Shown: positions 25,134-33,756 of the stretch, one piece after another
How the letters are laid out: each line of letters begins with the position of its first letter
How positions within the stretch are numbered: position 1 is the first letter of the stretch
Assembly (NCBI RefSeq): GCF_000518765.1
Contig: NZ_KI912489.1
Location: 190,652 to 254,651, forward strand
Length of the DNA stretch: 64,000 nt
Reading direction: 5' to 3'
From: Ruminococcus flavefaciens ATCC 19208
GTDB taxonomy: Bacteria > Bacillota > Clostridia > Oscillospirales > Ruminococcaceae
Notes under the pieces: model-generated
What the model saw: only the letters and a program-made list of their open reading frames with translations
What the model was told of the DNA's origin: nothing
Databases searched by the model: none
Translations under genes and position numbers: made by a program

Positions 25134-26285
25134 TTATAACTTAATCAGCCTCTGATACTCCTCGATATCCAACTCGCCATCGGCAGCTTTAGTTCGCAGT
25201 TGAATAGCATAGTCGCCCCACTCTGCAAACTGTGATTTGCTCATTTTCTTTTTCATATAGCGAGCGTAGTGCTGCTTGTATGCGCGGTTGTATATTTCCC
25301 ACACAGGATCACTCTTTATCTTCTCCTTGAAGTTATGGCTCATTGCATTATCACGACAAGTTTTCGGAGGATTGCTACTGACAAGACGCTTGCAGTAGTG
25401 TGAGAAAGTGGTGTGCTTCATGATGAACCAGCGTCCGCAGTTGCGGCACTTGACAGGCATGAACTTTTCTTCGATGCACTTGAACAACTCAAAATACAGA
25501 AAGGCTCCCAGCGATGTGAAACGGTATGTCTCACAGAGTATGGGACCTTTTTTTGTTTCGATAACCGTGTGCCCCATGCACATACTGCCGCTTGAAACAA
25601 TACTTGTATAACGCTGAAAAGTATCAATTACTTTTTGAGTTGTCGGGTAACTGTTGTGGTCACAAAGCTCGTCAACGAACGGCATAAAGATTTTCTTGAC
25701 GCGGATAATGTCCTCGATAAAAGTTGAGAATTCATTTGTCATCTGCTCGATACAAGTTGTAAAGTCAGCAGCGTCTTTTCTGTTCTCGTAGTTGCTGAAA
25801 ACTTTCTTGCTGTCAAATTCGTAATCAGATAACGCTCTCAGCTCGTGCAGTTCTTCCGTGATATACATTTCCTCATAGGACACAGGAGTACTCTCTGCGT
25901 TGACAAAGTGTTCGTTGTAGTCATCGACTTCAAACTCCGAGTCCTCATAAAATGGCTCATCAAAAATGTCGTTGTAGTACGCGAACAGATTTCTCAGCAG
26001 ACCGTGTCTGAAATGTTTTGTGTCGTAGGGCGGAAGTGACTTCGCAATATCCATGATGTTGTCGTATGTAAATTCTATTTCCTGTGCGCACTTGCCTATG
26101 TCAGCAGGGCAAAATAAGGAACTGATGTTCAGTTCAGACTTTGCACGTTCACATACGTCAAACAGTTCACCTAAGTCATAAAAATTCATTGAAAAATAGC
26201 GCAGAAGTATCTCTCCGAGCGGATAAACTCTGCCGTCGGAAAGATATATTTTTCTGTCATGGTAGTGTGCTTCTATCTCAAACAT
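25134..26285 (-). CDS. DUF6076-like protein with C-terminal zinc ribbon
   Basis: Protein of 383 aa with SD AAGGAG. It is mostly acidic and helical, with a C-terminal zinc-ribbon-like part (VKCRNCGRWFIMKHTTFSHYCKR). This organisation matches a family common on Firmicute mobile elements (DUF6076), with no known function. It is convergent with the RES gene (30 bp apart) and divergent from the small HTH gene. Confidence 0.55.
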   Translation of the reverse strand: MFEIEAHYHDRKIYLSDGRVYPLGEILLRYFSMNFYDLGELFDVCERAKSELNISSLFCPADIGKCAQEIEFTYDNIMDIAKSLPPYDTKHFRHGLLRNLFAYYNDIFDEPFYEDSEFEVDDYNEHFVNAESTPVSYEEMYITEELHELRALSDYEFDSKKVFSNYENRKDAADFTTCIEQMTNEFSTFIEDIIRVKKIFMPFVDELCDHNSYPTTQKVIDTFQRYTSIVSSGSMCMGHTVIETKKGPILCETYRFTSLGAFLYFELFKCIEEKFMPVKCRNCGRWFIMKHTTFSHYCKRLVSSNPPKTCRDNAMSHNFKEKIKSDPVWEIYNRAYKQHYARYMKKKMSKSQFAEWGDYAIQLRTKAADGELDIEEYQRLIKL

Positions 26286-26445
26286 AATAACTCCTTTCAG
26301 AAATAGTGTTCTATTTCATCAGAGCGCATAACACTGCGTTTTGCTTTGAAAACAGCTATATAAATAGCCAGAAGCCAAAAGTTTACAATTTATTCATAAA
26401 AATAGATTATAGATTGAACTCGGTAGAGATAGTATACTATATCTA

Positions 26446-26474
26446 TTGACTTTTGTCAAGAGAGCGTGTATACT
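26446..26474 (+). promoter_or_regulatory. Promoter with overlapping TTGAC-N4-GTCAA dyad
   Basis: TTGACT and TATACT are 17 bp apart. The -35 box is one arm of TTGAC-TTTT-GTCAA (26446-26459), a perfect 5 bp dyad suited to repressor binding. It would transcribe the small HTH gene. Confidence 0.6.
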
Positions 26475-26545
26475 GAACACAGTTAAGGCGTCCGGACACT
26501 CTTGACATCACAAGTAAAAACTCGAAACGCGAAAGGAAGATGTAG

Positions 26546-26911
26546 ATGAAAGATTTGAACGTTATCAACTGCACAGCATACTCTAACGGAATCAACTCTC
26601 CGCTTGAGTATCTCAACATCACTACGCCTGCCGAGTTCAAGGTGGTGATGGAATTACTCTGTCACTATGACGATGAAAAGAAAAGTGCGTCAATAAGCCA
26701 CACAGGTATCGCAAGAGATACAGCGATGTCGGTGAGCAATGTTGAGCGTGCACTGAAAACTCTTGCACAGAAGGATATCATTCGTATCCGTCACAACTAT
26801 GCAGGCAACGGTCGTCAGGTCCAGAACTCTTACGAGGTCGCATTCCTGAATTATGACATGGACGAGGACAAGCTCCGCGACGCAGAGTTGGCATTGAAAT
26901 TTAAAAGTTAA
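26546..26911 (+). CDS. Small helix-turn-helix protein of the mobile element
   Basis: Protein of 121 aa with SD AAGGAAG. It contains a winged-helix-like segment (EFKVVMELLCHYDDEKKSASISHTGIA, then MSVSNVERALKTLAQKDIIRIRH). The strand order fits the replication/plasmid-type helix-turn-helix proteins with a wing. It probably regulates or initiates functions of the element. Distant homology is not testable by eye. Confidence 0.6.
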   Translation: MKDLNVINCTAYSNGINSPLEYLNITTPAEFKVVMELLCHYDDEKKSASISHTGIARDTAMSVSNVERALKTLAQKDIIRIRHNYAGNGRQVQNSYEVAFLNYDMDEDKLRDAELALKFKS

Positions 26912-27027
26912 TTGTCATAGGGGCTGTGTCATGATGTCATAGGCTTATATATTAAGTATACAAGATAATATATTATTATAGCTAAGAAGGAAGATATATA
27001 TTACATGATAATTATAAATCAAGTAAG

Positions 27028-27392
27028 CGCTTTTTCTTCAGCTATAACATCTGTGACAACAGCATATAAGGAGCGTTTATCTGAAACACGCGCAGAAAGC
27101 CTCGAGTTTGCCGTCCTCAAAAGGGAAATAGTATAGTTACCCCACCGCTCGCGTTGAACGCGATTGTCGCGCAACGTGGAGCGAGTGTGGGGATAATAGT
27201 GGTATCGAAAAAACGAAAGAGTTGGAGGTACGGAAGTCGGTCCGCAAGACCGGCAAGCATAGCGGTTGGCATTCCGCCTGCCGCTGAAACGGGAGAACCC
27301 GTGCCCCTTTCCAGTTTGCAGGTTAAAATTCGGTCGCATGAGCGCCCGAATGCTCACATCGGACGGGCAAAGCCCGCCGAAGTTTCGGCAAT
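27028..27392. repeat. Mobile-element repeat, copy R1 (non-coding, structured)
   Basis: Over ~365 bp this region matches 35092-35453, with blocks of near identity from GTCGCGCAACGTGGAGCGAG to CCCCTTTCCAGTTTGCAGG. It holds a large imperfect inverted repeat (CCCCAC-CGCTC ... GAGCG-A-GTGTGGGG, 27140-27192) and several short hairpins. No convincing ORF is present. Its position ahead of the RHH, TnpW-like and recombinase genes suggests an oriT, attachment or control region. The 525 bp between the HTH and RHH genes hold little else. Confidence 0.7.
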
Positions 27393-27436
27393 AATAAACT
27401 GTGCCAGAAAGTCGCATAGAACGGAGGTTTTTGAAA

Positions 27437-27913
27437 ATGAGGTCGCATATAACAGACAATAATCAGAAAAACAGCGATGAATCCGATAATAATCAAGTCG
27501 CATATTCGTCCGAAAAGATACGATTCGGGATGAAGTTGTATCCCGAAACACTTGATATGGTTGATGCGGCATATAGGAAGGACTGTTGCACTTCGAGGTC
27601 TGCTTTTATTGAAAAAGCTATCCGTTTCTACTGTGGTTATCTTAACACACAGGATCATACAGCAATAGAATATTTAGCACCGCAGCTTGCAACAATAATC
27701 GACGGATATATCAAAGGCTCGGAGCAGCATTTGTCGCGTGCGATATTCAAACTCGCCGTTGAAGTAGGAGCACAAACTCATATTCTTGCGGCGATAAATG
27801 ATATTGAAGATACAACACTCTTTAAACTCCGCGAGATGGTTACCGATGAGGTCAGGCGGATAAACGGAATTATAAATTTTGAGAGTGCTGTAAGATTTCA
27901 GAGGGAGGATTGA
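27437..27913 (+). CDS. Ribbon-helix-helix accessory protein of the mobile element
   Basis: 158 aa from the ATG at 27437 (SD GGAGG). The segment KIRFGMKLYPETLDMVDAAYRKDCCTSRSAFIEKAIRFY is a MetJ/Arc-type ribbon-helix-helix, followed by a helical domain. Proteins of this type are relaxosome (MobC-like) or partition/regulatory factors of small integrative elements. GTCGCAT occurs four times around its start (27334, 27411, 27441, 27493), a possible binding site. It lies directly upstream of the TnpW-like and recombinase genes. Confidence 0.65.
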   Translation: MRSHITDNNQKNSDESDNNQVAYSSEKIRFGMKLYPETLDMVDAAYRKDCCTSRSAFIEKAIRFYCGYLNTQDHTAIEYLAPQLATIIDGYIKGSEQHLSRAIFKLAVEVGAQTHILAAINDIEDTTLFKLREMVTDEVRRINGIINFESAVRFQRED

Positions 27914-27923
27914 TATAGATACA

Positions 27924-28008
27924 CTGAGCCAACCCGAAAGGGAGCTCAAAAAAGTCTGGGTTTGAAACACGCAGGCTCAGCAAAGACGGTACGATTTGAT
28001 TTTGTACC
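27924..28008 (+). other. Structured intergenic element before the TnpW-like gene
   Basis: CTGAGCC (27924) pairs with GGCTCAG (27974), with an inner AACCC/GGGTT stem. A second hairpin GGTAC/GTACC spans 27988-28008. Part of the segment (GGGA-GCTCAAAAA-GTCTG) is echoed at 35625-35645, just before the tRNA remnant there. Confidence 0.5.
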
Positions 28009-28047
28009 TGTGAATTTGAATTGAATAGTTTTAGAGGAGGCGGATGT

Positions 28048-28272
28048 ATGAGCATAAACCTTGAAAAGACTCATTGCAGTGAAGATCCCGAGGTACAGTC
28101 CGTATTGCATCACGACTGTACTGTTGACGGTGTCACCTATCGTGTTTGGTCTGCTTTCCTTGGCAGGAAAAGAGCTGAAGAGTCGCTCGGAGAATTAATG
28201 CTCCGACAGCTCGAAAGGGGGGATGAAAAGCCTGCCTTTGATGCAAAGCAGACCGAGAGCGAGTCGATGTAA
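28048..28272 (+). CDS. TnpW-like small transposon protein
   Basis: 74 aa from the ATG at 28048 after SD GAGGAGG. The core CTVDGVTYRVWSAFLGRKRAEESLGELMLRQLER resembles TnpW-type proteins of Tn4451-like elements, which pair a short beta strand with one long helix. It immediately precedes the large serine recombinase gene, as in those elements. The role is unknown. Confidence 0.6.
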   Translation: MSINLEKTHCSEDPEVQSVLHHDCTVDGVTYRVWSAFLGRKRAEESLGELMLRQLERGDEKPAFDAKQTESESM

Positions 28273-28392
28273 AAGTCGGAAAATGTTTTTTGTGCAGTCC
28301 TACGAAATCAGCTGTGCACACTGGATTCCGAAGCGGATATGTGGTATACTGTCCGTGTAAGGATCTGCTGCACGGCTGTGAAAGGAGTTATA

Positions 28393-30021
28393 ATGAAAAA
28401 CAAACAGCCTAAAAAAGCAGCTCTGTATTGCAGGCTCTCGGTCGATGACGGGCGAATGGGTGAAAGCGTAAGCATTGGCTCGCAGAAATTATTATTGGAG
28501 CAGTACTGCAAGGATCATGCAATAGATAATTATGAAGTGTACGATGATGACGGATACAGCGGCACTAACTTTGACCGTCCTGCGTTCCAGAGAATGTATG
28601 AGGACATCCAGAACGGGCTGATAGATACCGTCCTGGTAAAAGACCAGTCACGATTCGGAAGGTCGTATATCGAAGTAGGAATGTACGTTGAAAAGTTCAA
28701 GGAGCTCGGAGTTCGTTTCATTGCTGTGAGCGACAACTACGACTCCATGAAAAACGAAAACGATATGATGTTCCCGATGAGAAATGTGCTGAACGATTAC
28801 TTCGCACGCGAGGCTTCGCTCAAAACAAGAACGGCGAAGAAGGCAAAAGCGAAAGCCGGACAGTACATCGGTTCAAAGCCTCCCTTCGGCTACAAGCTGG
28901 ACCCCAATGACAGACATCACCTTGTGATAGATGAGCCTGCTGCGGAGACGGTACGAAGGATATTCAGAATGGCGGCGCAGGGTATCGGCTTCAATAGGAC
29001 AACAAAAATCTTCCGCGAGGAAAAAGTTCTCACTCCTATCGCATACTTCAATCTCCATAATCCCGATTACTTCAAGTCGGATTACTGGAGAAAGGAATTC
29101 GACTGGCACGTTACTTCTATCCGAGTGATTCTCGAAAACGAGGTCTACCTCGGCAAACTGATCTACGGAAAGCAGCGGTGCAAGTCAATGAAAAGCAAGG
29201 AGAAGGTCAAGGTCCCGAGGGAGGACTGGATAATAGTTGAGAACTGTCATGAGCCGATAATCTCCCAGGAGCTGTGGGACGAAGCACACAGAATGATGAG
29301 TACCAAGAGGCGTCCAACGCAGACAGGTGAGGTTCAGATGTTCGCAGGTCTGCTCTACTGCGCCGACTGCGGTCATGCACTCACCTACTCTCAGAAGCAG
29401 CGCAGAGATGGCACATATCATGGAGCATACTCTTGCTGGCTGTACAAAACTCATGGCAAGGAATACTGTGCATCGCATTACATCAACTACGATGTTATCT
29501 ATGACCTTGTGCTTAAGGACATAAGGCGGCTGCTGAGATCTTACCGTAAAAACAAAGACGGTTTCAGAGCCTTCCTTGAAAACAGATGCAGCGGTATCAG
29601 CAGTAAAAGAATAGTAATGCTGAAACATGAGCTCGATAAGGCACAGGAAAGAGTAGCCGAGCTTGACCACCTTCTGAATAAGCTTTATGAGGATAACGCT
29701 CTTGGCAAGATTCCTGATAACCGTTATGTTCAGATGTCAAATAGATTTGAAGATGAACAGTCCAAACTGAAGGAGTCGGTAAATGAAATGTCATCAGAGC
29801 TTGCAAAATACAAGCTTACAACTGACGAGACAGAAAAGTTTACGAGTGTCATTGATAAGTACACTGACATCAAAGAGCTTGATGATATTATCATAAATGA
29901 GTTCATTGATAAGATATTTGTCCATCATAAAGAAGAAATTGACGGAAAGACCTTTCAGCAGGTCGAGATATATTATAAATTCGTGGGAAATTTGAATCAG
30001 ACTACAAAGAAAGCAGCGTAA
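28393..30021 (+). CDS. Large serine recombinase (TnpX-like)
   Basis: 542 aa from the ATG at 28393 (SD AAGGAG). The N-terminal resolvase domain has YCRLSVDD with the nucleophilic Ser, DDGYSGTNFDRPAF, and VLVKDQSRFGR. Next come the recombinase domain (PPFGYKLDPN...), a zinc beta-ribbon (LLYCADCGHAL ... CWLYKTHGKEYC) and a coiled coil. It excises and integrates the element without needing host factors. A hairpin and then a tRNA 3' end lie within 80 bp of the stop, so the gene sits at the edge of the island. Confidence 0.9.
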   Translation: MKNKQPKKAALYCRLSVDDGRMGESVSIGSQKLLLEQYCKDHAIDNYEVYDDDGYSGTNFDRPAFQRMYEDIQNGLIDTVLVKDQSRFGRSYIEVGMYVEKFKELGVRFIAVSDNYDSMKNENDMMFPMRNVLNDYFAREASLKTRTAKKAKAKAGQYIGSKPPFGYKLDPNDRHHLVIDEPAAETVRRIFRMAAQGIGFNRTTKIFREEKVLTPIAYFNLHNPDYFKSDYWRKEFDWHVTSIRVILENEVYLGKLIYGKQRCKSMKSKEKVKVPREDWIIVENCHEPIISQELWDEAHRMMSTKRRPTQTGEVQMFAGLLYCADCGHALTYSQKQRRDGTYHGAYSCWLYKTHGKEYCASHYINYDVIYDLVLKDIRRLLRSYRKNKDGFRAFLENRCSGISSKRIVMLKHELDKAQERVAELDHLLNKLYEDNALGKIPDNRYVQMSNRFEDEQSKLKESVNEMSSELAKYKLTTDETEKFTSVIDKYTDIKELDDIIINEFIDKIFVHHKEEIDGKTFQQVEIYYKFVGNLNQTTKKAA

Positions 30022-30029
30022 AATAAGCA

Positions 30030-30055
30030 TAGAGGAAACAACCGTTTCCTCTATG
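30030..30055 (+). terminator. Hairpin after the serine recombinase gene
   Basis: ATAGAGGAAAC / GTTTCCTCTAT forms an 11 bp stem with loop AACC, a few bases after the stop. There is no T run, so it may be a weak terminator or an element-end structure. Confidence 0.5.
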
Positions 30056-30067
30056 TGACAACCGGTA

Positions 30068-30098
30068 GTCGCAGGTTCGAGTCCCGTCACAAGCTCCA
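30068..30098 (+). pseudogene. tRNA 3' end remnant beside the recombinase (candidate att site)
   Basis: GTCGCAGG-TTCGAGT-CCCGT-CACAAGC-T-CCA is the T arm, acceptor 3' strand, discriminator and CCA of a tRNA whose 5' part is absent. CACAAGC would pair with GCTTGTG of broken copies A and B at 11.9-12.1 kb. The T stem has a mismatch, so the junction looks hybrid. A 12 bp terminator follows at 30199. Confidence 0.65.
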
Positions 30099-30193
30099 GC
30101 GGGGAGCCCCCGCAGGCAAGTTCGCGTCTCAGTATAATTGGGACTCGAATTTTTTTCCGCGCATGAAGTGGTATCAATTTTGTAACACATGCA
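30099..30193 (+). repeat. 95 bp repeat following a tRNA 3' end, copy 1
   Basis: It begins GCGGGGAGCCCCCGCAGGC (a strong hairpin) and ends TGTAACACATGCAC. It matches 45429-45523 across its length, including the tract AATTTTTTTCCGCGCATGAAG. In both places it directly follows a tRNA CCA end. Confidence 0.75.
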
Positions 30194-30198
30194 CATTG

Positions 30199-30240
30199 AA
30201 AACCCGCTTAGAATAGGCTTCTAAGCGGGTTTGGGTTGTC
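30199..30240 (+). terminator. Terminator downstream of the tRNA remnant
   Basis: AAACCCGCTTAG / CTAAGCGGGTTT forms a 12 bp stem then GGGTTGT. It closely resembles the terminator of the intact tRNA-Thr. Confidence 0.75.
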
Positions 30241-30316
30241 ACGTTATGTGTTGCGATACTTGATACTATTCCAATATCACTCATTGATAAATTTCACATT
30301 TATTCAGCCATATCCA

Positions 30317-30345
30317 TTGAATAATTGTGCGAAATATGGTATAAT
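30317..30345 (+). promoter_or_regulatory. Promoter of the GNAT-SDR operon
   Basis: TTGAAT and TATAAT are 17 bp apart, about 32 bp before the GNAT start codon. Confidence 0.65.
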
Positions 30346-30377
30346 TCTGTAAACGAAAAATTCGAGGTGGATATGTT

Positions 30378-30839
30378 ATGTGCGTAATAAAAAAAGTCGA
30401 ACACAGCGACCTGCAAGAGATATTACAGCTTCAATACCTTGCGTATCAAAGCGAGGCGGAGTTGTTCGGCAGCAGGGACATTCCTCCGCTGAAACAGACT
30501 CTTGATGAAGTCGTTGAGGAGTTCAAAAGCGGAGTGATACTAAAAATGGTCGATGACAATAATACTATTATCGGTTCAGTTCGGGCACAGGAACGTGACG
30601 GAACAGTTTATATCGGCAAGCTCATGGTACATCCCGACCGCCGACACAAAGGCTACGGAACAAGACTTCTGTCCGAGATAGAGAAATGCTTTCCAGATAA
30701 GCGATATGAGCTTTTCACAAGTACCCGAAGTCTGGATAATATTCGCCTGTATCAGAAACTGGGCTATTCTATATTCGCACGAAAAGCCGTAAATGATGAA
30801 CTCGAATTTGTGTATATGGAAAAAAATGAAAACTATTGA
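30378..30839 (+). CDS. GNAT-family N-acetyltransferase
   Basis: Protein of 153 aa with the acetyl-CoA binding motif VHPDRRHKGYGTRLL (R/QxxGxG/A type) and the later strand-helix NIRLYQKLGYSIF. The acceptor is unknown. It is the first gene of a four-gene run with overlapping or touching ends. Confidence 0.88.
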   Translation: MCVIKKVEHSDLQEILQLQYLAYQSEAELFGSRDIPPLKQTLDEVVEEFKSGVILKMVDDNNTIIGSVRAQERDGTVYIGKLMVHPDRRHKGYGTRLLSEIEKCFPDKRYELFTSTRSLDNIRLYQKLGYSIFARKAVNDELEFVYMEKNENY

Positions 30840-31494
30840 GATCAGCGGCAAAACCTGCCATATCATAATAAACGGTGCTGACTTGCCCACGATATACTGG
30901 GGCGAGATGAAGAACAGCTCCGAGACAATTGAAAAAGTCCTCGAGCTGTGCGAGGACGTGAAGTGCAACTATATCATTTATGAGGTCGAGGACTGGAACG
31001 CCGACTTTTCGCCGTGGGAGTTCACCCTCAACAAGAAGATGTCATTCTCTGGCGGAGGACGGAAAACTCTGGACTGGCTTCTGAACGACTGTATTCCCAG
31101 CTGCGAGAAGAAGTACGGTCTGGCGGGAGAGCGTATCCTCTGCGGATACTCGCTGGCGGGGCTTTTCAACCTATGGGCGTTCTATGAAAGTCAGGCGTTC
31201 AGCGCAGTTATAAGCTGCTCGGGCTCGCTGTGGTTCGGCAACTGGGTAAGCTACGCCGAGAGCCATACCACTCCGCAAAACAGCTCCGTATATCTCAGCC
31301 TCGGTGACCGTGAGGAAAGGGCTCGCGACCGCATTATGGCGACTGTGGGAGACTGCACTCGCAGGCAGTATGAGCTTGTGTGCGGCGATAAAAATGTGTC
31401 CCGTCATATCCTTGAATGGAACGACGGCGGACACTTCAACGAGCCTGAGAAGCGTATTGCTAAAGGCGTAAAATGGACAACTGGAGAGGTTTGA
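30826..31494 (+). CDS. Alpha/beta-hydrolase-fold esterase-like protein
   Basis: About 222 aa from the ATG at 30826, overlapping the GNAT gene by 14 bp; an upstream ATG at 30793 is less likely. The nucleophile elbow is GYSLAGLFNLW (Ser), with SGSLWFGNW after it and a late His in NDGGHFNEPEKRI. This order matches esterase D/ferri-enterobactin-esterase-like serine hydrolases. The substrate is not predictable. Confidence 0.72.
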   Translation: MKTIEISGKTCHIIINGADLPTIYWGEMKNSSETIEKVLELCEDVKCNYIIYEVEDWNADFSPWEFTLNKKMSFSGGGRKTLDWLLNDCIPSCEKKYGLAGERILCGYSLAGLFNLWAFYESQAFSAVISCSGSLWFGNWVSYAESHTTPQNSSVYLSLGDREERARDRIMATVGDCTRRQYELVCGDKNVSRHILEWNDGGHFNEPEKRIAKGVKWTTGEV

Positions 31495-31495
31495 T

Positions 31496-31873
31496 ATGGA
31501 ATTTGAATACTATAATCCAAACGATGAAAGCAGGAGCTGCGTTGTGAGAACAATGACTAAGCTAACAGGTAAGGAATACAGTACTGTCAAGGCAGAGCTT
31601 ACTGCCCTTGCACAAGAACTTGGATATGAAACATATAATAACGAAACTGTGTTCGGGCAATATATGGCGAAACATGGCTTTTATAAAACGACGGAATACG
31701 AGAATGCAACTGTAGGAGAGCTTGAACTGAATGACGGTTCTTACTGTGTTTACAGTACAAATCATAAAGGCTTTTTTCACTTGATACCTGTTGTGGATAA
31801 TGTGATTTATGACAGGCGAAACGATAGCCTTGAACTTTATGTGATAGCTGTTTATAAAAAGGAGAAAGTATGA
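31496..31873 (+). CDS. Papain-fold-like small protein
   Basis: Protein of 125 aa. The N-terminus NPNDESRSCVVRTMTKLTGKEY has the Cys-helix start seen in small papain-like or transglutaminase-like families. Later HKGFFHLIPVVDNVIYD supplies a His and an Asp in the right order for a catalytic triad. It could be a cysteine peptidase or an inactive relative. It lies 1 bp after the hydrolase gene and its stop overlaps the SDR start (ATGA). Confidence 0.5.
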   Translation: MEFEYYNPNDESRSCVVRTMTKLTGKEYSTVKAELTALAQELGYETYNNETVFGQYMAKHGFYKTTEYENATVGELELNDGSYCVYSTNHKGFFHLIPVVDNVIYDRRNDSLELYVIAVYKKEKV

Positions 31874-32580
31874 AGGACTCGTTCAAAAACAAAGTAGCTG
31901 TAATAACAGGCGGCGCAAATGGTATCGGAAAGTGCATAGCTGAGGAGTTTCGCAAAAACGGAGCGGCGGTGTGCGTGATAGACAAAGCTGAGAGCGATCA
32001 TTTCGTGGGAGATATTTCCGACAAGACCGTGCTTGAAAAGTTTGCACAGCAGGTCATAGCCAAGCACGGACACATCGACTACCTTATCAACAACGCTCTG
32101 CCGTTGATGAAAGGTATCGACGAGTGCAGCTATGAGGAGTTTCAATATGCACTTTCCGTGGGAGTGACTGCGCCGTTTTACCTGTCGAAGCTGTTTGCTC
32201 CGCACTTTAATAAGGGCGGCAGTATCATCAATATCTCGTCCTCCCGTGACCGCATGAGTCAGCCGCAGACCGAGAGCTACACCGCGGCAAAGGGCGGAAT
32301 TGCTGCCCTCACTCATGCTCTGGCAGTAAGCCTCGCAGGAAAAGTGCGTGTGAACTCCATATCTCCGGGCTGGATAGATACGTCCTACAAGGTGTACGAA
32401 GGTCCAGACGCCTATCAGCAGCCCTGCGGACGTGTAGGGAATCCGCTTGACATTGCTAATATGGTGCTGTTTCTATGCTCCGACAAGGCAGGCTTCATTA
32501 CAGGCGAGAATATCTGCATCGACGGCGGTATGACCAAGCAGATGATATATCACGGCGATAACGGTTGGGTGCTGAAGTAG
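31870..32580 (+). CDS. Short-chain dehydrogenase/reductase
   Basis: Protein of 236 aa with the Rossmann motif TGGANGIG, the LINNA motif, Ser in INISSS, the catalytic Tyr-Lys in YTAAK, and SPGWIDT. The cofactor is NAD(H) or NADP(H); the Asp after the second strand (VIDKAES) suggests NAD(H). The substrate is unknown. It is the last gene of the operon. Confidence 0.9.
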   Translation: MKDSFKNKVAVITGGANGIGKCIAEEFRKNGAAVCVIDKAESDHFVGDISDKTVLEKFAQQVIAKHGHIDYLINNALPLMKGIDECSYEEFQYALSVGVTAPFYLSKLFAPHFNKGGSIINISSSRDRMSQPQTESYTAAKGGIAALTHALAVSLAGKVRVNSISPGWIDTSYKVYEGPDAYQQPCGRVGNPLDIANMVLFLCSDKAGFITGENICIDGGMTKQMIYHGDNGWVLK

Positions 32581-32592
32581 CATATAAAGAAT

Positions 32593-32626
32593 AAAGCCGC
32601 AGGAGATTTTTCCTGCGGCTATTTTA
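32593..32626. terminator. Bidirectional terminator
   Basis: AGCCGCAGGA / TCCTGCGGCT, 10 bp, with loop GATTTT and T or A tracts on either side, lies between the SDR gene and the convergent HipA-like gene. Confidence 0.85.
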
Positions 32627-33724
32627 CGCATTATACAGTTCAAGCAGTCTGTCTATCCTGTGCTTAATAAAGCCATTCAGAGCAGAAAGTCTTTCATCAG
32701 AAACAGGGAAGTCCTTGTGGTTCACAAAGCTGAAATCCTTTATATAATCCAGTCGGCGGTGCATATCCTCGCTCATAAGGGTCGGAATATGATCGTCGAA
32801 GCTGTAATACGCAAAAGGAACGTGGTTGCTGCCGTATTCGATAAAGTCTTCGGCAGTTTCGTTTTTGTAATGACTGCAAAGTCCCATACCGTTGTCAAAT
32901 ACAGGAGCAAGGCTTATTATCTCGTAAGTATCCGAATCAACGAGGAACTGAATGTTGTTCAGATGCCTGTCGTAGTTGCAGGTAAGAGCGTCAAGCACGA
33001 GCATATCGCGCAGTTTATCACCTGCACCCAGTTTGTCCGCAATATCAAGATATTCAGGCAATTCAGAGCAGTTTCTGAAATAATACGCCGAAGGTATCAT
33101 GCTGACTTCCTTGGAAGTTATCAGCTTGCAGGTGCTGACGATCCTGTCGTGATAGCTGTCGAGGTCGTATTCAATATGCTCAATGCCGAGTGCATTTTCG
33201 AGCTGTGAGACGAAGTATTCGGAGTAAGGCTCGAAGCCTGCCCCGTCAAATCCCTTTGTACCGCCTTTGAGAAGATAAACTCCGTCGAGACGCCGAACCC
33301 AGCACTTAGGAAGCATACCGTCAGTTCCGTACTCAGGAGATGTTGTCTTGAAGCTCAGATCAGATATACCGCCCATGAATGCGGTCTGTGACACAATTTC
33401 GCTGAACTCGTTGTCGTAAAGGTTGACATCGTTCCACTTGCTGTCAGAGTGCTCTTCCTTTACCCACAGCGTATCCGTGAGAGTCAGTCCGAGGGATACG
33501 TCAATAAAGCTCTTGATGTCGGTCATTCCGAGGCTTCGCAGCAGCTTTGCTATCTCCGCGCGGTGCTTGGCACTGCGGCGAGTTTCGAGCCAGCTTTTAA
33601 GCTTCATATCACCGTATATCTCGGGGAGACTGCCTGAGATAAGCTTTGGGACAGCTGTGCCGAGCTCGTTTTTAGTATAATCAAATTCCGCGATGATACG
33701 GTCTTTATTCATTATATAATACAC
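32624..33724 (-). CDS. HipA-like kinase, second of a tandem pair
   Basis: Protein of 366 aa; GTG start with SD GGGAGG. The kinase core is visible as LVLDALTCNYDRHLNNIQFLVD (the NxDRHxxN catalytic loop) and LAPVFDNGMGL (the metal-binding DNG in place of DFG). The region around LPKCWVRRLDGVYLLKGG is the ATP-loop/lysine part. HipA-family kinases phosphorylate tRNA synthetases or other targets and cause growth arrest. No HipB-type antitoxin gene is adjacent. It is 32 bp downstream of a paralogue. Confidence 0.75.
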   Translation of the reverse strand: MYYIMNKDRIIAEFDYTKNELGTAVPKLISGSLPEIYGDMKLKSWLETRRSAKHRAEIAKLLRSLGMTDIKSFIDVSLGLTLTDTLWVKEEHSDSKWNDVNLYDNEFSEIVSQTAFMGGISDLSFKTTSPEYGTDGMLPKCWVRRLDGVYLLKGGTKGFDGAGFEPYSEYFVSQLENALGIEHIEYDLDSYHDRIVSTCKLITSKEVSMIPSAYYFRNCSELPEYLDIADKLGAGDKLRDMLVLDALTCNYDRHLNNIQFLVDSDTYEIISLAPVFDNGMGLCSHYKNETAEDFIEYGSNHVPFAYYSFDDHIPTLMSEDMHRRLDYIKDFSFVNHKDFPVSDERLSALNGFIKHRIDRLLELYNA

Positions 33725-33756
33725 GGCGAAGCCTCCCTTCGATTTGATGATTTGCT

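Noticed and set aside
27323..27658. 111-codon reverse ORF across the repeat and RHH gene
   Set aside because: It is antisense to the RHH protein and to repeated non-coding DNA, with no SD.
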